Source of the DNA: an uncultured Selenomonadaceae bacterium
GTDB lineage: Bacteria > Bacillota > Negativicutes > Selenomonadales > Selenomonadaceae
Assembly: GCA_958415865.1 (NCBI GenBank)
Contig: CATYZV010000007.1
Span: 1-17,432, forward strand
Direction of reading: 5' to 3'
DNA: 17,432 nt
Made by a program: the position numbers and the translations under genes
The notes under the pieces: generated by a model
The model's input: only the letters and a program-made list of their open reading frames with translations
Told to the model about the DNA's origin: nothing
The model's database searches: none
Part shown: positions 8,313-15,636 of the stretch, piece after piece
Position numbering within the stretch: the first letter of the stretch is position 1
Layout: each line of letters starts with the position of its first letter

Positions 8313-10247
8313 TCAGCCGAGCTGTTCCGTCAATTTTTCCCATTCAGCGTATTTGTCGGTGATTTCCTGTTCTTTGGCGGCGTACGCCTGCGCTATTTCG
8401 TGGCTTTTTGCCGGATCTGCCTGCACGGCAGGGTCGTTCATCTGGAATTCCAAGCCCTTCAGTTCGGCTTCAAACATGGCGATGGTAGCTTCGCATTTTT
8501 GAATCATCATCGTCAGTTTGTCGGCACTCATAGCGGCAGGTACAATTTTTGCCGTCTTGGATGTTTCTTTTCTGCCGGGCTGCTTTGCCGGTGCAGCAGA
8601 GGTTTTTTTATTCTCTGCCGGTGCGGCGGCTTCTTCCTGCTCCTTGAGCATTTCCAGCTTCTTTTCGCGGTAGTAGCTGTAATTTCCGTTGTACTCGGTC
8701 AACACGCCGTTTTCTAGCTCACAGGTGATGTTCGTAACTTTGTCGAGGAAGTAGCGGTCGTGCGATACGACGATGAATGTGCCGGGAAATGCCATCAGAG
8801 CTTCTTCGATAGCCTCTTTGGCGGGGATGTCGAGATGGTTCGTCGGTTCGTCGAGCACGAGGAAGTTTGCGCCGGTCAGCATTAACTTCAATAGAGCAAG
8901 GCGGGATTTTTCGCCGCCGGACAGGTCGCCGACGAGCTTGTAAATATCGTCGCCTTTGAATAAAAACGCGCCGAGGCAGTGGCGTGCCTGTTCATCGTTC
9001 ATGCCAAAGGACGAGAGGATTTCGTCGAATACGGTATTGGAGGAGGTAAGCCCTTCATGCTGCTGGGAGTAGTAGCCTATCTTGACGCGGCTGCCTATCT
9101 TGACCGACCCTGTCGGAGATTCCAATTCGCCGAGCAAAAGGCGCAATAGCGTCGTCTTGCCTGCGCCATTGGGACCGACAATTGCCGCACCGTCGCCTTT
9201 GCGTATCAGGAGCGAGAGATGCGAAAAAATATTGTGGCTGCCGAATGATACGGATACATCGTCAAGCTCTGCCACGCGCTGGGCACATTCTTCCGGCTTG
9301 TGGAACATGAAGTAATTGAATGCCGCTTTCTGTGGCGGCAGTATTATGCGTTCCAGACGCTGGAGCTGCTTTTCACGGCCGCGTGCCTGCTTTGCCTTGA
9401 TGCCCGCTTTGTAGCGGCGGATGTACTCTTCTGTTTCGCGGATGTGCTCCTGCTGTTTGGCGTAAGCCGATTCCAGCGCGGCGCGGCGTTCGGATTTGAC
9501 GCGCATAGCCGTCGTGTAATTGCCCTCGTAGAGCACTGTCGTCTTGTTCTCCAGATCGAGAATCTTCGTCGCCACTTTGTCGAGGAAGAAACGGTCGTGC
9601 GATATCAGCAGCACGCCGCCCTTGTAACTGCTCAAAAAGCCTTCCAGCCATTCGATCATGGCGATGTCGAGATGGTTTGTCGGTTCATCGAGAAAGAGAA
9701 AATCCGGTTCGCGCAGCAGTGCCTTGACTAAGCAGATGCGCGTACGCTGTCCGCCGGAAAACAGAGCAGGGCTTTTGGCGAAATCGTCTTCAGTAAAGCC
9801 CAGCCCGAATGATACGCGGCGCAGGCGGCTCTCATAATCGTAGCCGCCGAGCTGTTCAAATTTGTCGCTGACGCGGCTGTACTCCTTCATAAGGCTCTCC
9901 AGCTGTGCTTCATCGTCCAGCTGCTCTATTTGTTTTTCCAGAGACGTTTTCTTTTCGCCGAGGGCGATGATGTCAGAAAAGGCACTGAGCAGTTCTTCAT
10001 GCAGTGTAGCATGAGTGAAATTTGACTGCTGCTCCATGTAGCCGATGGTGTCTACAGGGTCGAGCACAACGCGCCCTTTATCGTATTCCTCCTGCCCCAG
10101 CAGGCATTTCATCAGCGTGGATTTGCCCGCGCCGTTAGGGCCGACAAAGCCGACTTTGTCGCCGCGTGCTACATCAAAATTGACATCGTGAAACAATTCT
10201 TCTATGCCGAAGGACTTTCCCAGTCCCTGTACGCGCAAAATTACCAA
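8313..10247 (-). CDS. ABC-F family ATPase (translation factor type)
   Basis: 644 residues from a TTG at 10247. Two ATPase domains sit in one chain with no membrane segments, so this is a soluble ABC-F protein. Such proteins bind the ribosomal E site and rescue or regulate stalled translation; some protect against antibiotics. Domain 1: Walker A GPNGAGKST at 36-44, signature SGGQ near 164, Walker B FLFLDEPTNHLD near 187. Domain 2: GPNGAGKTT near 360, LSGGEKS near 440, FLVLDEPTNHLD near 465. The interdomain linker (about 240-310) is rich in Lys, Arg and Glu. After an Ala/Lys-rich linker a C-terminal coiled coil (about 575-644) resembles that of YdiF/Uup-like members. I prefer TTG at 10247 (MVILRVQGLGKSFG) because GAGGTG lies about 9 bases upstream; an in-frame GTG at 10259 overlaps that ribosome site. 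Confidence 0.9.
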   Translation of the reverse strand: MVILRVQGLGKSFGIEELFHDVNFDVARGDKVGFVGPNGAGKSTLMKCLLGQEEYDKGRVVLDPVDTIGYMEQQSNFTHATLHEELLSAFSDIIALGEKKTSLEKQIEQLDDEAQLESLMKEYSRVSDKFEQLGGYDYESRLRRVSFGLGFTEDDFAKSPALFSGGQRTRICLVKALLREPDFLFLDEPTNHLDIAMIEWLEGFLSSYKGGVLLISHDRFFLDKVATKILDLENKTTVLYEGNYTTAMRVKSERRAALESAYAKQQEHIRETEEYIRRYKAGIKAKQARGREKQLQRLERIILPPQKAAFNYFMFHKPEECAQRVAELDDVSVSFGSHNIFSHLSLLIRKGDGAAIVGPNGAGKTTLLRLLLGELESPTGSVKIGSRVKIGYYSQQHEGLTSSNTVFDEILSSFGMNDEQARHCLGAFLFKGDDIYKLVGDLSGGEKSRLALLKLMLTGANFLVLDEPTNHLDIPAKEAIEEALMAFPGTFIVVSHDRYFLDKVTNITCELENGVLTEYNGNYSYYREKKLEMLKEQEEAAAPAENKKTSAAPAKQPGRKETSKTAKIVPAAMSADKLTMMIQKCEATIAMFEAELKGLEFQMNDPAVQADPAKSHEIAQAYAAKEQEITDKYAEWEKLTEQLG

Positions 10248-10288
10248 AGTATAATTCACCTCATAAGTATTTTATATTTATATTTAAA

Positions 10289-11716
10289 TCACTGAGCATA
10301 GTCGCCGCCGATATGGATGGTCGCCTGCCCGGTGCTGCCGCCTTCCATTATGACACAGTTGAAAGGCATACCGTAAAAGCACTTCAGTTCATTTTCATTA
10401 GCAGTGATGCTGGTGTGCTCTAGCGAAGAAATACCCGTTTCGACGCTGGATATCCTAAAGCCTTTGCGCTTTAAAATATCAGCGACTTCAGCACCGGCAC
10501 CGTCGATGCCGCTGTCGTTGATGACCAGCACGGTTATATCGCTGTTGGCAACTTCATGCGGCTGTTCTGTTTTCCCGCCGGAATCATCTGCGGTTTCATC
10601 AGAGCTGCTGCCCATCTTCAGACCCTCCGGCAGAGATTTTTTATAAGCCGCTATGGTATCTTTCGTATCCTGCGCCGCGGCTTCATCCAGCTCAATGCCC
10701 ATAGCTGAAGCCATGAGCTGACGGCTCTTTTCAATATCGGGCAGCCAATAGCTTATATCCTTGATGTAAGCAGGCTTGCCGGGCACCATTTCCGAGACCA
10801 GCCCGTTTTGCTGAATCGTCGGAAGGTCAGCGATGAGGCCGAGCATTTCGCTCATCGGCATATTCGTCTGAATAGCGTCGCTGAGATTTTTGACCATCTC
10901 AGGCAGCTTTGGCAGAATAGACGGCGAGATGACCTGCGCCAGAAAAGCCTTCATGAATTTCTGCTGCCGCTGAATCCTGCCGATATCGCCTTCCCCGTCG
11001 CGGTAGCGCACGTACTGCACGGCAGTCTTGCCGTCCATGTGCTGCATACCCGGCTGCAAGTCGATCACGAGGCCTCCGTCATCGTCCCACGGATCTTCAT
11101 AGTACATCCGCTTTTCCACGTCGATATCGATGCCGCCGACAGTGTCGATGATCTTTTCAAACGCATGAATGTCGATTATGATGTAGTAATTCATCGGCAC
11201 GTTCAAAAACGATTCCACCGTCTTTTGACTCAGTTCGTGCCCGCCGTAAGCATAAGCGTGATTGATTTTATCGTAGCCGCTGCCCTCTATATGTACCCTC
11301 GTATCGCGCGGCAGGCTCAGCAGAGATGCCTTGTGTTCATCGGTATTGTAGGTAAGTACCATCAACGTATCACTGCGCCCCGCATCGCCTTCGCGCTTGT
11401 CCACGCCGAGCAGCATGATGTTGACAGAATCCGTCTTGACGGCAACCGTCGGCGAATCCTCGGTACTATCTCCGTGAAAAGCGTAGATGATACCTGCGAT
11501 TGCCGCCAATATGATGATTATCAGCAGTATCAGCCGATGGTACTTGCGCTTCTTGCGGCGCACCACCCTCTTTTGCGGCGGCTGAGCCTGCCCCGCCCTG
11601 CGCTGGCTGTCATTGTATCGGCGGCTGACCCATTCCGGTGCAGTCAGCTGCTCCTTGAACTCCTCCGGCAGTTCGTTTGTATCATTTCTATCATTAAAAT
11701 TAGAATTGCTGTCCAA
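10289..11716 (-). CDS. LCP (LytR-CpsA-Psr) family cell-wall glycopolymer ligase
   Basis: 475 residues. LCP enzymes transfer lipid-linked glycopolymers onto peptidoglycan outside the cytoplasmic membrane. Visible: a hydrophilic N-terminal tail (1-60) ending in a basic cluster (RVVRRKKRKYHR); one membrane anchor (about 61-79); and an LCP domain (about 97-260) with the Arg/Asp motifs GRSDTLMVLTYN, LLSLPRDTRV, YDKINHAYAYGG and YVRYRDGEGDIGRIQRQQ. A linker rich in Ser, Asp and Glu leads to a C-terminal LytR_C-type domain (about 390-475, ITVLVINDSGIDGAGAEVAD). The start is TTG at 11716, with AGGAG 8 bases upstream. It is the first gene of the minus-strand cluster, 41 bases before the ABC-F gene, with a good promoter ahead. 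Its substrate cannot be told from sequence. Confidence 0.92.
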   Translation of the reverse strand: MDSNSNFNDRNDTNELPEEFKEQLTAPEWVSRRYNDSQRRAGQAQPPQKRVVRRKKRKYHRLILLIIIILAAIAGIIYAFHGDSTEDSPTVAVKTDSVNIMLLGVDKREGDAGRSDTLMVLTYNTDEHKASLLSLPRDTRVHIEGSGYDKINHAYAYGGHELSQKTVESFLNVPMNYYIIIDIHAFEKIIDTVGGIDIDVEKRMYYEDPWDDDGGLVIDLQPGMQHMDGKTAVQYVRYRDGEGDIGRIQRQQKFMKAFLAQVISPSILPKLPEMVKNLSDAIQTNMPMSEMLGLIADLPTIQQNGLVSEMVPGKPAYIKDISYWLPDIEKSRQLMASAMGIELDEAAAQDTKDTIAAYKKSLPEGLKMGSSSDETADDSGGKTEQPHEVANSDITVLVINDSGIDGAGAEVADILKRKGFRISSVETGISSLEHTSITANENELKCFYGMPFNCVIMEGGSTGQATIHIGGDYAQ

Positions 11717-11774
11717 ATAAAAAACTCCTAAACAAATTTGTAAAACTCAGCTGTCATAAGTATTTAGCATTGTT

Positions 11775-11803
11775 AGTATAACAAATCCGCTGAATCTTTT
11801 CAA
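11775..11803 (-). promoter_or_regulatory. Sigma-70 type promoter of the LCP-to-holA cluster
   Basis: On the minus strand TTGAAA (-35, 11798-11803), a 17-base spacer, then TATACT (-10, 11775-11780). Each box matches consensus at five of six positions with ideal spacing. Transcription would start near 11768, giving a leader of about 50 bases before the TTG start of the LCP gene. Confidence 0.75.
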
Positions 11804-11804
11804 T

Positions 11805-11846
11805 TTAGATTTCTATAGTAATAAGCACTCTGATATCATCGAGCAT
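11805..11846 (-). CDS. Possible 13-residue leader peptide
   Basis: ATG at 11846 is followed by 13 codons (MLDDIRVLITIEI) and TAA, with a perfect GGAGG 6 bases upstream (11853-11857). It ends one base before the -35 box of the LCP promoter, so it would be read only from a transcript starting further upstream, for which I see no strong promoter. It could be a leader peptide, a remnant, or chance. No function is assigned. Confidence 0.25.
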   Translation of the reverse strand: MLDDIRVLITIEI

Positions 11847-11926
11847 AGGAAACCTCCGGCTCAGCGTAATATGTGTTCACCTGCTAAATCCTTATATAAC
11901 CACTCTGAAATGTTTCTATGATATGG

Positions 11927-11954
11927 CAGGTAAATTTTGCTTGATTTTTACCTG
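11927..11954. repeat. Inverted repeat over the zinc-ribbon promoter, possible operator
   Basis: CAGGTAAA (11927-11934), a 12-base gap, then TTTACCTG (11947-11954): perfect 8-bp arms. The gap contains the -35 box (11941-11946) and the right arm lies in the promoter spacer, a usual place for a repressor site. The binding protein is unknown. Confidence 0.45.
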
Positions 11955-11969
11955 ATAAACACTTATACT
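11941..11969 (+). promoter_or_regulatory. Sigma-70 type promoter of the zinc-ribbon gene
   Basis: TTGATT (-35, 11941-11946), a 17-base spacer, TATACT (-10, 11964-11969). The -35 box matches four of six positions and the -10 five of six. The start would be near 11976. Confidence 0.6.
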
Positions 11970-12066
11970 AAACGTAGCAAACAGCTTTTTGTTCTGGCGT
12001 GAAGAATCATGCATTTGTGGATAAAACGGCTAGGCTTAATTGAATTGTTTAAGGAGTTATAGCAAG

Positions 12067-12354
12067 ATGGATTTTCAGGACAAGACACTTACATGTAAAG
12101 ATTGTGGCAGGGAATTTGTTTTCAGCGCCGGCGAACAGGCTTTCTATGCTGAAAAAGGCTTTGAAAACGAACCGGCACGTTGCCACGAATGCCGTGATAA
12201 AAGACGTCGTGAACGTGAAGGCAACAAAGATGAACGCCCCATGTACACTGTAAAATGCGCAGAATGCGGTAAAGAAACTCAGGTTCCCTTTGAACCGAAA
12301 GGCGACCGCCCTGTATACTGCCGCGACTGCTTCAACGCTAGACGCAGCAGATAA
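12067..12354 (+). CDS. Small zinc-ribbon protein (CxxC-x17-CxxC type)
   Basis: 95 residues, strongly charged, with four CxxC pairs that form two zinc-binding units. Unit 1 is CKDC, 25 residues, CHEC (about 10-42), the layout of the probable zinc-ribbon family found widely in bacteria. Unit 2 is CAEC, 17 residues, CRDC (about 64-88). Between them lies a basic stretch (DKRRREREGNKDER). No signal peptide or catalytic motif is visible, so nucleic-acid or protein binding in the cytoplasm is plausible but unproven. The ATG at 12067 is chosen because AAGGAG lies 10 bases upstream and no ribosome site supports the in-frame TTG at 12040. It is a single-gene unit with its own promoter and terminator. 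The function of the family is not known to me. Confidence 0.85.
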   Translation: MDFQDKTLTCKDCGREFVFSAGEQAFYAEKGFENEPARCHECRDKRRREREGNKDERPMYTVKCAECGKETQVPFEPKGDRPVYCRDCFNARRSR

Positions 12355-12412
12355 TATGATCATGATTCGGTAAATAGGCAAATAGAATAGGTAATTTGTC
12401 TTACCCGGCAAT

Positions 12413-12440
12413 GAGGCTCGGATTTTTCCGGGCCTCTTTT
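12413..12440 (+). terminator. Terminator of the zinc-ribbon gene
   Basis: GAGGCTCGG pairs with CCGGGCCTC (one G-T pair) around an ATTTTT loop, followed by TTTT. It insulates the following transporter genes. Confidence 0.85.
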
Positions 12441-12502
12441 ACGGTTTTAGGGCTTATTATATTAATTTATTAATTCTTTAATACAAGAAAGGATGTATTA
12501 CA

Positions 12503-13303
12503 ATGAGTAAAAAACTGCTTTTGCTCTGCGCTGCATGTGTACTGGCTGTCAGTGCCTTGTTCACCGGCTGCGGCGGACAGAGCGCGTCTTCTGATTCTTC
12601 GGCATCATCTGCTTCTGATGAAAAAGTTCTGCGCGTAGGCACGAACGCCGATTTCGCTCCGTTTGAATTCCAGGATGAAAACGGCAGCACTGAATACCAG
12701 GGCTTTGACATGGACCTGATCAGAGCCGTAGCCAAGGAAATGGGCTACAAAGCTGACATTCAGAACATCAACTTCGACGGTCTTATTCCTGCTATGGAAT
12801 CCGGCAATATCGACATCATCGCTTCGGGCATGACGATCAACGATGAACGCAAAGGCCAGGTTGAATTCTCTGATCCGTACTACACTTCCGGCCTAACCAT
12901 CGTTGTACCGAAAGACAGTGCAATTAAAGGCTTTGCAGACCTCAAAGGCAAGAAAATCGCTGTTCAGATCGGCACGACCAGCATGAAGGAAGCTCAGAAG
13001 ATCGAAGGTGCTGACGTAAAAGCACTCAACAGCTCTGCTGATACTTTCATGGAACTCAAAGCCGGCAATGTTGACGCTATCATCAACGATATGCCTGTAA
13101 ACGACTATTACATCACGAAAACCGGTGCTACTGACGTAGTACGCCTCGATGAAAAACTTACTTCTGAAGAATACGGCTTCGCTATGAAAAAGGGCAATAC
13201 TGAACTGGCTGAAAAAGTCAATGCAGCATTGAAGACCCTGAAAGAAAACGGCGAATACGACAAAATCTATCAGAAATGGTTTGGCACGAAGCCTGCTAAA
13301 TAA
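12503..13303 (+). CDS. Polar amino-acid ABC transporter, substrate-binding lipoprotein
   Basis: 266 residues. It captures an amino acid outside the cytoplasmic membrane and delivers it to the permease. A signal peptide (1-22) ends in a lipobox-like ALFTGC, so Cys23 should be lipidated; a Ser/Ala-rich tether (24-45) follows. The family 3 solute-binding domain (about 47-266) shows VGTNADFAPFEFQDENG, YQGFDMDLIRAVAKEMGY, DIIASGMTINDERKG, FSDPYYTSGLTIVV and KKIAVQIGTTS. The ligand is most likely glutamine, another polar amino acid, or possibly cystine or Arg/Lys; sequence alone does not decide. The start ATG has AGAAAGGATG upstream. Codons end in C more often than in the minus-strand cluster, fitting high expression. 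A strong terminator lies between it and the permease gene. The region just upstream (12441-12500) is very AT-rich and shows no convincing promoter. Confidence 0.93.
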   Translation: MSKKLLLLCAACVLAVSALFTGCGGQSASSDSSASSASDEKVLRVGTNADFAPFEFQDENGSTEYQGFDMDLIRAVAKEMGYKADIQNINFDGLIPAMESGNIDIIASGMTINDERKGQVEFSDPYYTSGLTIVVPKDSAIKGFADLKGKKIAVQIGTTSMKEAQKIEGADVKALNSSADTFMELKAGNVDAIINDMPVNDYYITKTGATDVVRLDEKLTSEEYGFAMKKGNTELAEKVNAALKTLKENGEYDKIYQKWFGTKPAK

Positions 13304-13379
13304 TTGCTGATTTAAGATTTTTTTGTGCAGCAGCGTTCAACTGCGTTTAGGCGCAAACAAGCAACTAAGGGCATTTTAT

Positions 13380-13412
13380 AAAAGGGCACTGTTTTAGTGC
13401 CCTTTTGTTTTT
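13380..13412 (+). terminator. Intra-operon terminator between binding protein and permease
   Basis: AAAAGGGCACT pairs perfectly with AGTGCCCTTTT around a GTTTT loop, then a T-rich tail. It lies 76 bases after the binding-protein stop and 41 bases before the permease start. No clear promoter follows it, so partial read-through is the likely way the permease and ATPase are transcribed. Confidence 0.88.
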
Positions 13413-13453
13413 GTATATGATTTTTTCTTTTGGATAATGGGGAGGTTTTAATT

Positions 13454-14105
13454 TTGGATTTTAATTTTGACATCATTGCCAGAGCAATTCCCCTGCTGCT
13501 GGAAGGTGCTATATTCACTATAGAAATCACGGTGCTGAGCGTGGCAATCGGTACGGTCATCGGTTTGTTCGTAGGCGTTGGGCGCATCAGCAGCATTCGC
13601 TTGGTACGATGGGCGGCAGCCGTTTACGTCGACTTCATCCGAGGCACGCCGCTCTTGGTTCAGATCTTCTTGATTTATTTCGCCCTGCCTGTTGTTACGG
13701 GCATTAAGATGAACCCGTTCGTGGCGGCTATCACGGCGTGCAGCATCAACAGCGGCGCGTACGTGGCAGAAATCTTCCGCGCCGGCATCGAATCGATTGA
13801 CGACGGTCAGATGGAAGCAGGACGCTCGCTCGGCCTTTCGTGGATGCAGACAATGCGCTACATCATCATCCCGCAGGCATTCAAGCGCGTAATACCGCCT
13901 TTGGGCAATGAATTCATCGCACTCTTGAAGGATTCCTCGCTCGTGTCGGTCATCGGCTTTGAAGAATTGACCCGCCGCGGCCAGCTCGTCATCGCCAGGA
14001 CGTACGCTTCGCTGGAAATCTGGATCTGCGTAGCACTGATTTACCTAGCCATGACGCTGACGATTTCACGCTTTGTTGCGTATTTAGAAAGAAGGTATAA
14101 AGTTG

Positions 14106-14119
<14 letters not shown>
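13454..14119 (+). CDS. Polar amino-acid ABC transporter, permease
   Basis: 221 residues from a TTG start. It is the membrane subunit of the His/Glu/Gln/Arg/opine group; two copies usually form the channel. Hydrophobic helices lie at about 10-40, 53-60 with 68-82, 85-100, and 185-207. [10 protein letters not shown] (61-70) and the EAA loop [20 protein letters not shown] (121-140), which docks onto the ATPase, are clear. I chose TTG at 13454 because GGGGAGG ends 8 bases upstream; an in-frame TTG at 13430 precedes that ribosome site and is unlikely. The 3' end overlaps the ATPase gene by 14 bases. It follows the hairpin terminator that separates it from the binding-protein gene. Confidence 0.92.
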
Positions 14120-14825
<706 letters not shown>

Positions 14826-14842
14826 AATGCAGTGAAAAATAA

Positions 14843-14896
14843 AATGGCTGTCTTATGCGATGGAATTGAATCGCTGAGACAGCCATTATCTTTTTT
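14843..14896 (+). terminator. Terminator of the amino-acid transporter operon
   Basis: AATGGCTGTCT pairs with AGACAGCCATT, and inside the loop GCGAT pairs with ATCGC, giving a two-part stem. The stem is followed by ATC and a run of six T. Confidence 0.85.
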
Positions 14897-14913
14897 CAAA
14901 AATTTAGTTTGAA
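14895..14913. repeat. Inverted repeat TTCAAA-N7-TTTGAA upstream of the Crp/Fnr gene
   Basis: Perfect 6-bp arms lie between the transporter terminator and the ribosome site of the regulator gene (GGAAAGG, near 14918). It may be an autoregulatory site, but it differs from the palindrome upstream of hcp and is AT-rich enough to be chance. Confidence 0.25.
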
Positions 14914-14933
14914 GACAGGAAAGGCGAGCTGTA

Positions 14934-15584
14934 ATGAAAAATTTTTCATCACCGGTATTTCAAGGACTGTCAGAATCTGAATTGGCTCAGATGACGGACA
15001 ATGCTTATGTGCGATATGCTTCATTTGCCAAGGACAGCATCATTTTTCATGCCGGAGACCTCGTCCGAGAAATGGGGATAGTACAGAAAGGCAGCGTCAA
15101 TATAGAAAATATAGATCCCTGGGGCAATAGAGGTATTCTCAGCAACGTGGGGGCAGGGCAGGTCTTTGCCGAGACGTATGCTCTGTGCCAAGAGCCGCTG
15201 ATGGTGAATGCCGTGGCGGCAGAAAACTGCGAGATACTGTTTTTAAATCTGCAAGTGCTGATGAGCGAGCACAATGCAAAAAATTTATGGTATCTAAAAA
15301 TTTTGCGCAATATGCTGCGGATATCCGTACAGAAAAATCTTATTCTGTCGCAGCGCATTTTCTGTACGACATCAAAGACGGTGCGCGGCAGGCTGCTGAC
15401 ATATTTGTCTGCTCTGTCAGTCAAAAGCGGCAGCAGTACTTTTGATATACCGTTCAATCGGCAGCAGATGGCGGATTATCTAAATCTGGATAGAAGTGCT
15501 CTGTCAAAAGAGTTGGGCAGAATGAGAGACGAAGGCATGATCGAATTTTATAAGAACACATTTCGCCTAAAAGTGAAAATATGA
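14934..15584 (+). CDS. Crp/Fnr-family transcriptional regulator, probable hcp regulator
   Basis: 216 residues. An N-terminal cyclic-nucleotide-binding-like beta barrel (about 15-115, with FHAGDLVREMGIVQKGSVNI and GAGQVFAETYAL) is joined by a long helix (about 115-140) to a winged helix-turn-helix (about 145-212). The recognition region is FNRQQMADYLNLDRSALSKE. The N-terminal Cys cluster of oxygen-sensing Fnr is absent: the Cys are only near 85, 99 and 134. It also lacks an obvious cAMP pocket, so the signal may be something else such as haem-bound NO, as reported for HcpR proteins; this is inference. The ATG has GGAAAGG about 9 bases upstream. It converges on hcp across a shared terminator, and hcp has a Crp-like palindrome upstream. 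Confidence 0.88.
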   Translation: MKNFSSPVFQGLSESELAQMTDNAYVRYASFAKDSIIFHAGDLVREMGIVQKGSVNIENIDPWGNRGILSNVGAGQVFAETYALCQEPLMVNAVAAENCEILFLNLQVLMSEHNAKNLWYLKILRNMLRISVQKNLILSQRIFCTTSKTVRGRLLTYLSALSVKSGSSTFDIPFNRQQMADYLNLDRSALSKELGRMRDEGMIEFYKNTFRLKVKI

Positions 15585-15619
15585 AAAGCGCAGTGGGAGA
15601 GATTTCCTGCTGCGCTTTT
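15584..15619. terminator. Bidirectional terminator between regulator gene and hcp
   Basis: AAAAGCGCAG pairs perfectly with CTGCGCTTTT around a 16-base loop that can pair further. The A run and T run at the two ends let it stop transcription from both converging genes. It overlaps the last base of the regulator stop codon. Confidence 0.85.
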
Positions 15620-15636
15620 GAGGCAATGATATCTAG

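Larger units (their letters stand above)
11717..12066. other. Divergent intergenic region between LCP and zinc-ribbon genes
   Basis: This 350-base AT-rich stretch holds a minus-strand promoter for the LCP cluster, a plus-strand promoter for the zinc-ribbon gene, an inverted repeat over the latter, and a 13-codon minus-strand frame with a good ribosome site. I see no tRNA, known riboswitch fold or longer gene. The 5' leader of the zinc-ribbon gene would be about 90 bases. Confidence 0.6.

Noticed and set aside
8103..8717. Plus-strand open frame across the recD2/ABC-F junction
   Set aside because: It is antisense to two clear genes, and its Phe/Cys-rich translation is typical of a reverse-complement shadow.
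10808..11731. Long plus-strand open frame opposite the LCP gene
   Set aside because: Its translation is rich in His, Arg and Val with no family pattern, it has no ribosome site, and the LCP frame on the other strand has clear motifs.
11871..11921. 16-codon plus-strand frame in the intergenic region
   Set aside because: No ribosome site precedes it.
11924..11941. TGGCAG...TTTTGC resembling a second sigma-54 promoter before the zinc-ribbon gene
   Set aside because: The GG-to-GC distance is two bases too long; sigma-54 spacing is strict, and a good sigma-70 promoter overlaps it.
12461..12474. ATTAAT-TT-ATTAAT before the transporter binding-protein gene as an operator
   Set aside because: It is a low-complexity AT stretch; such symmetry is expected by chance there.
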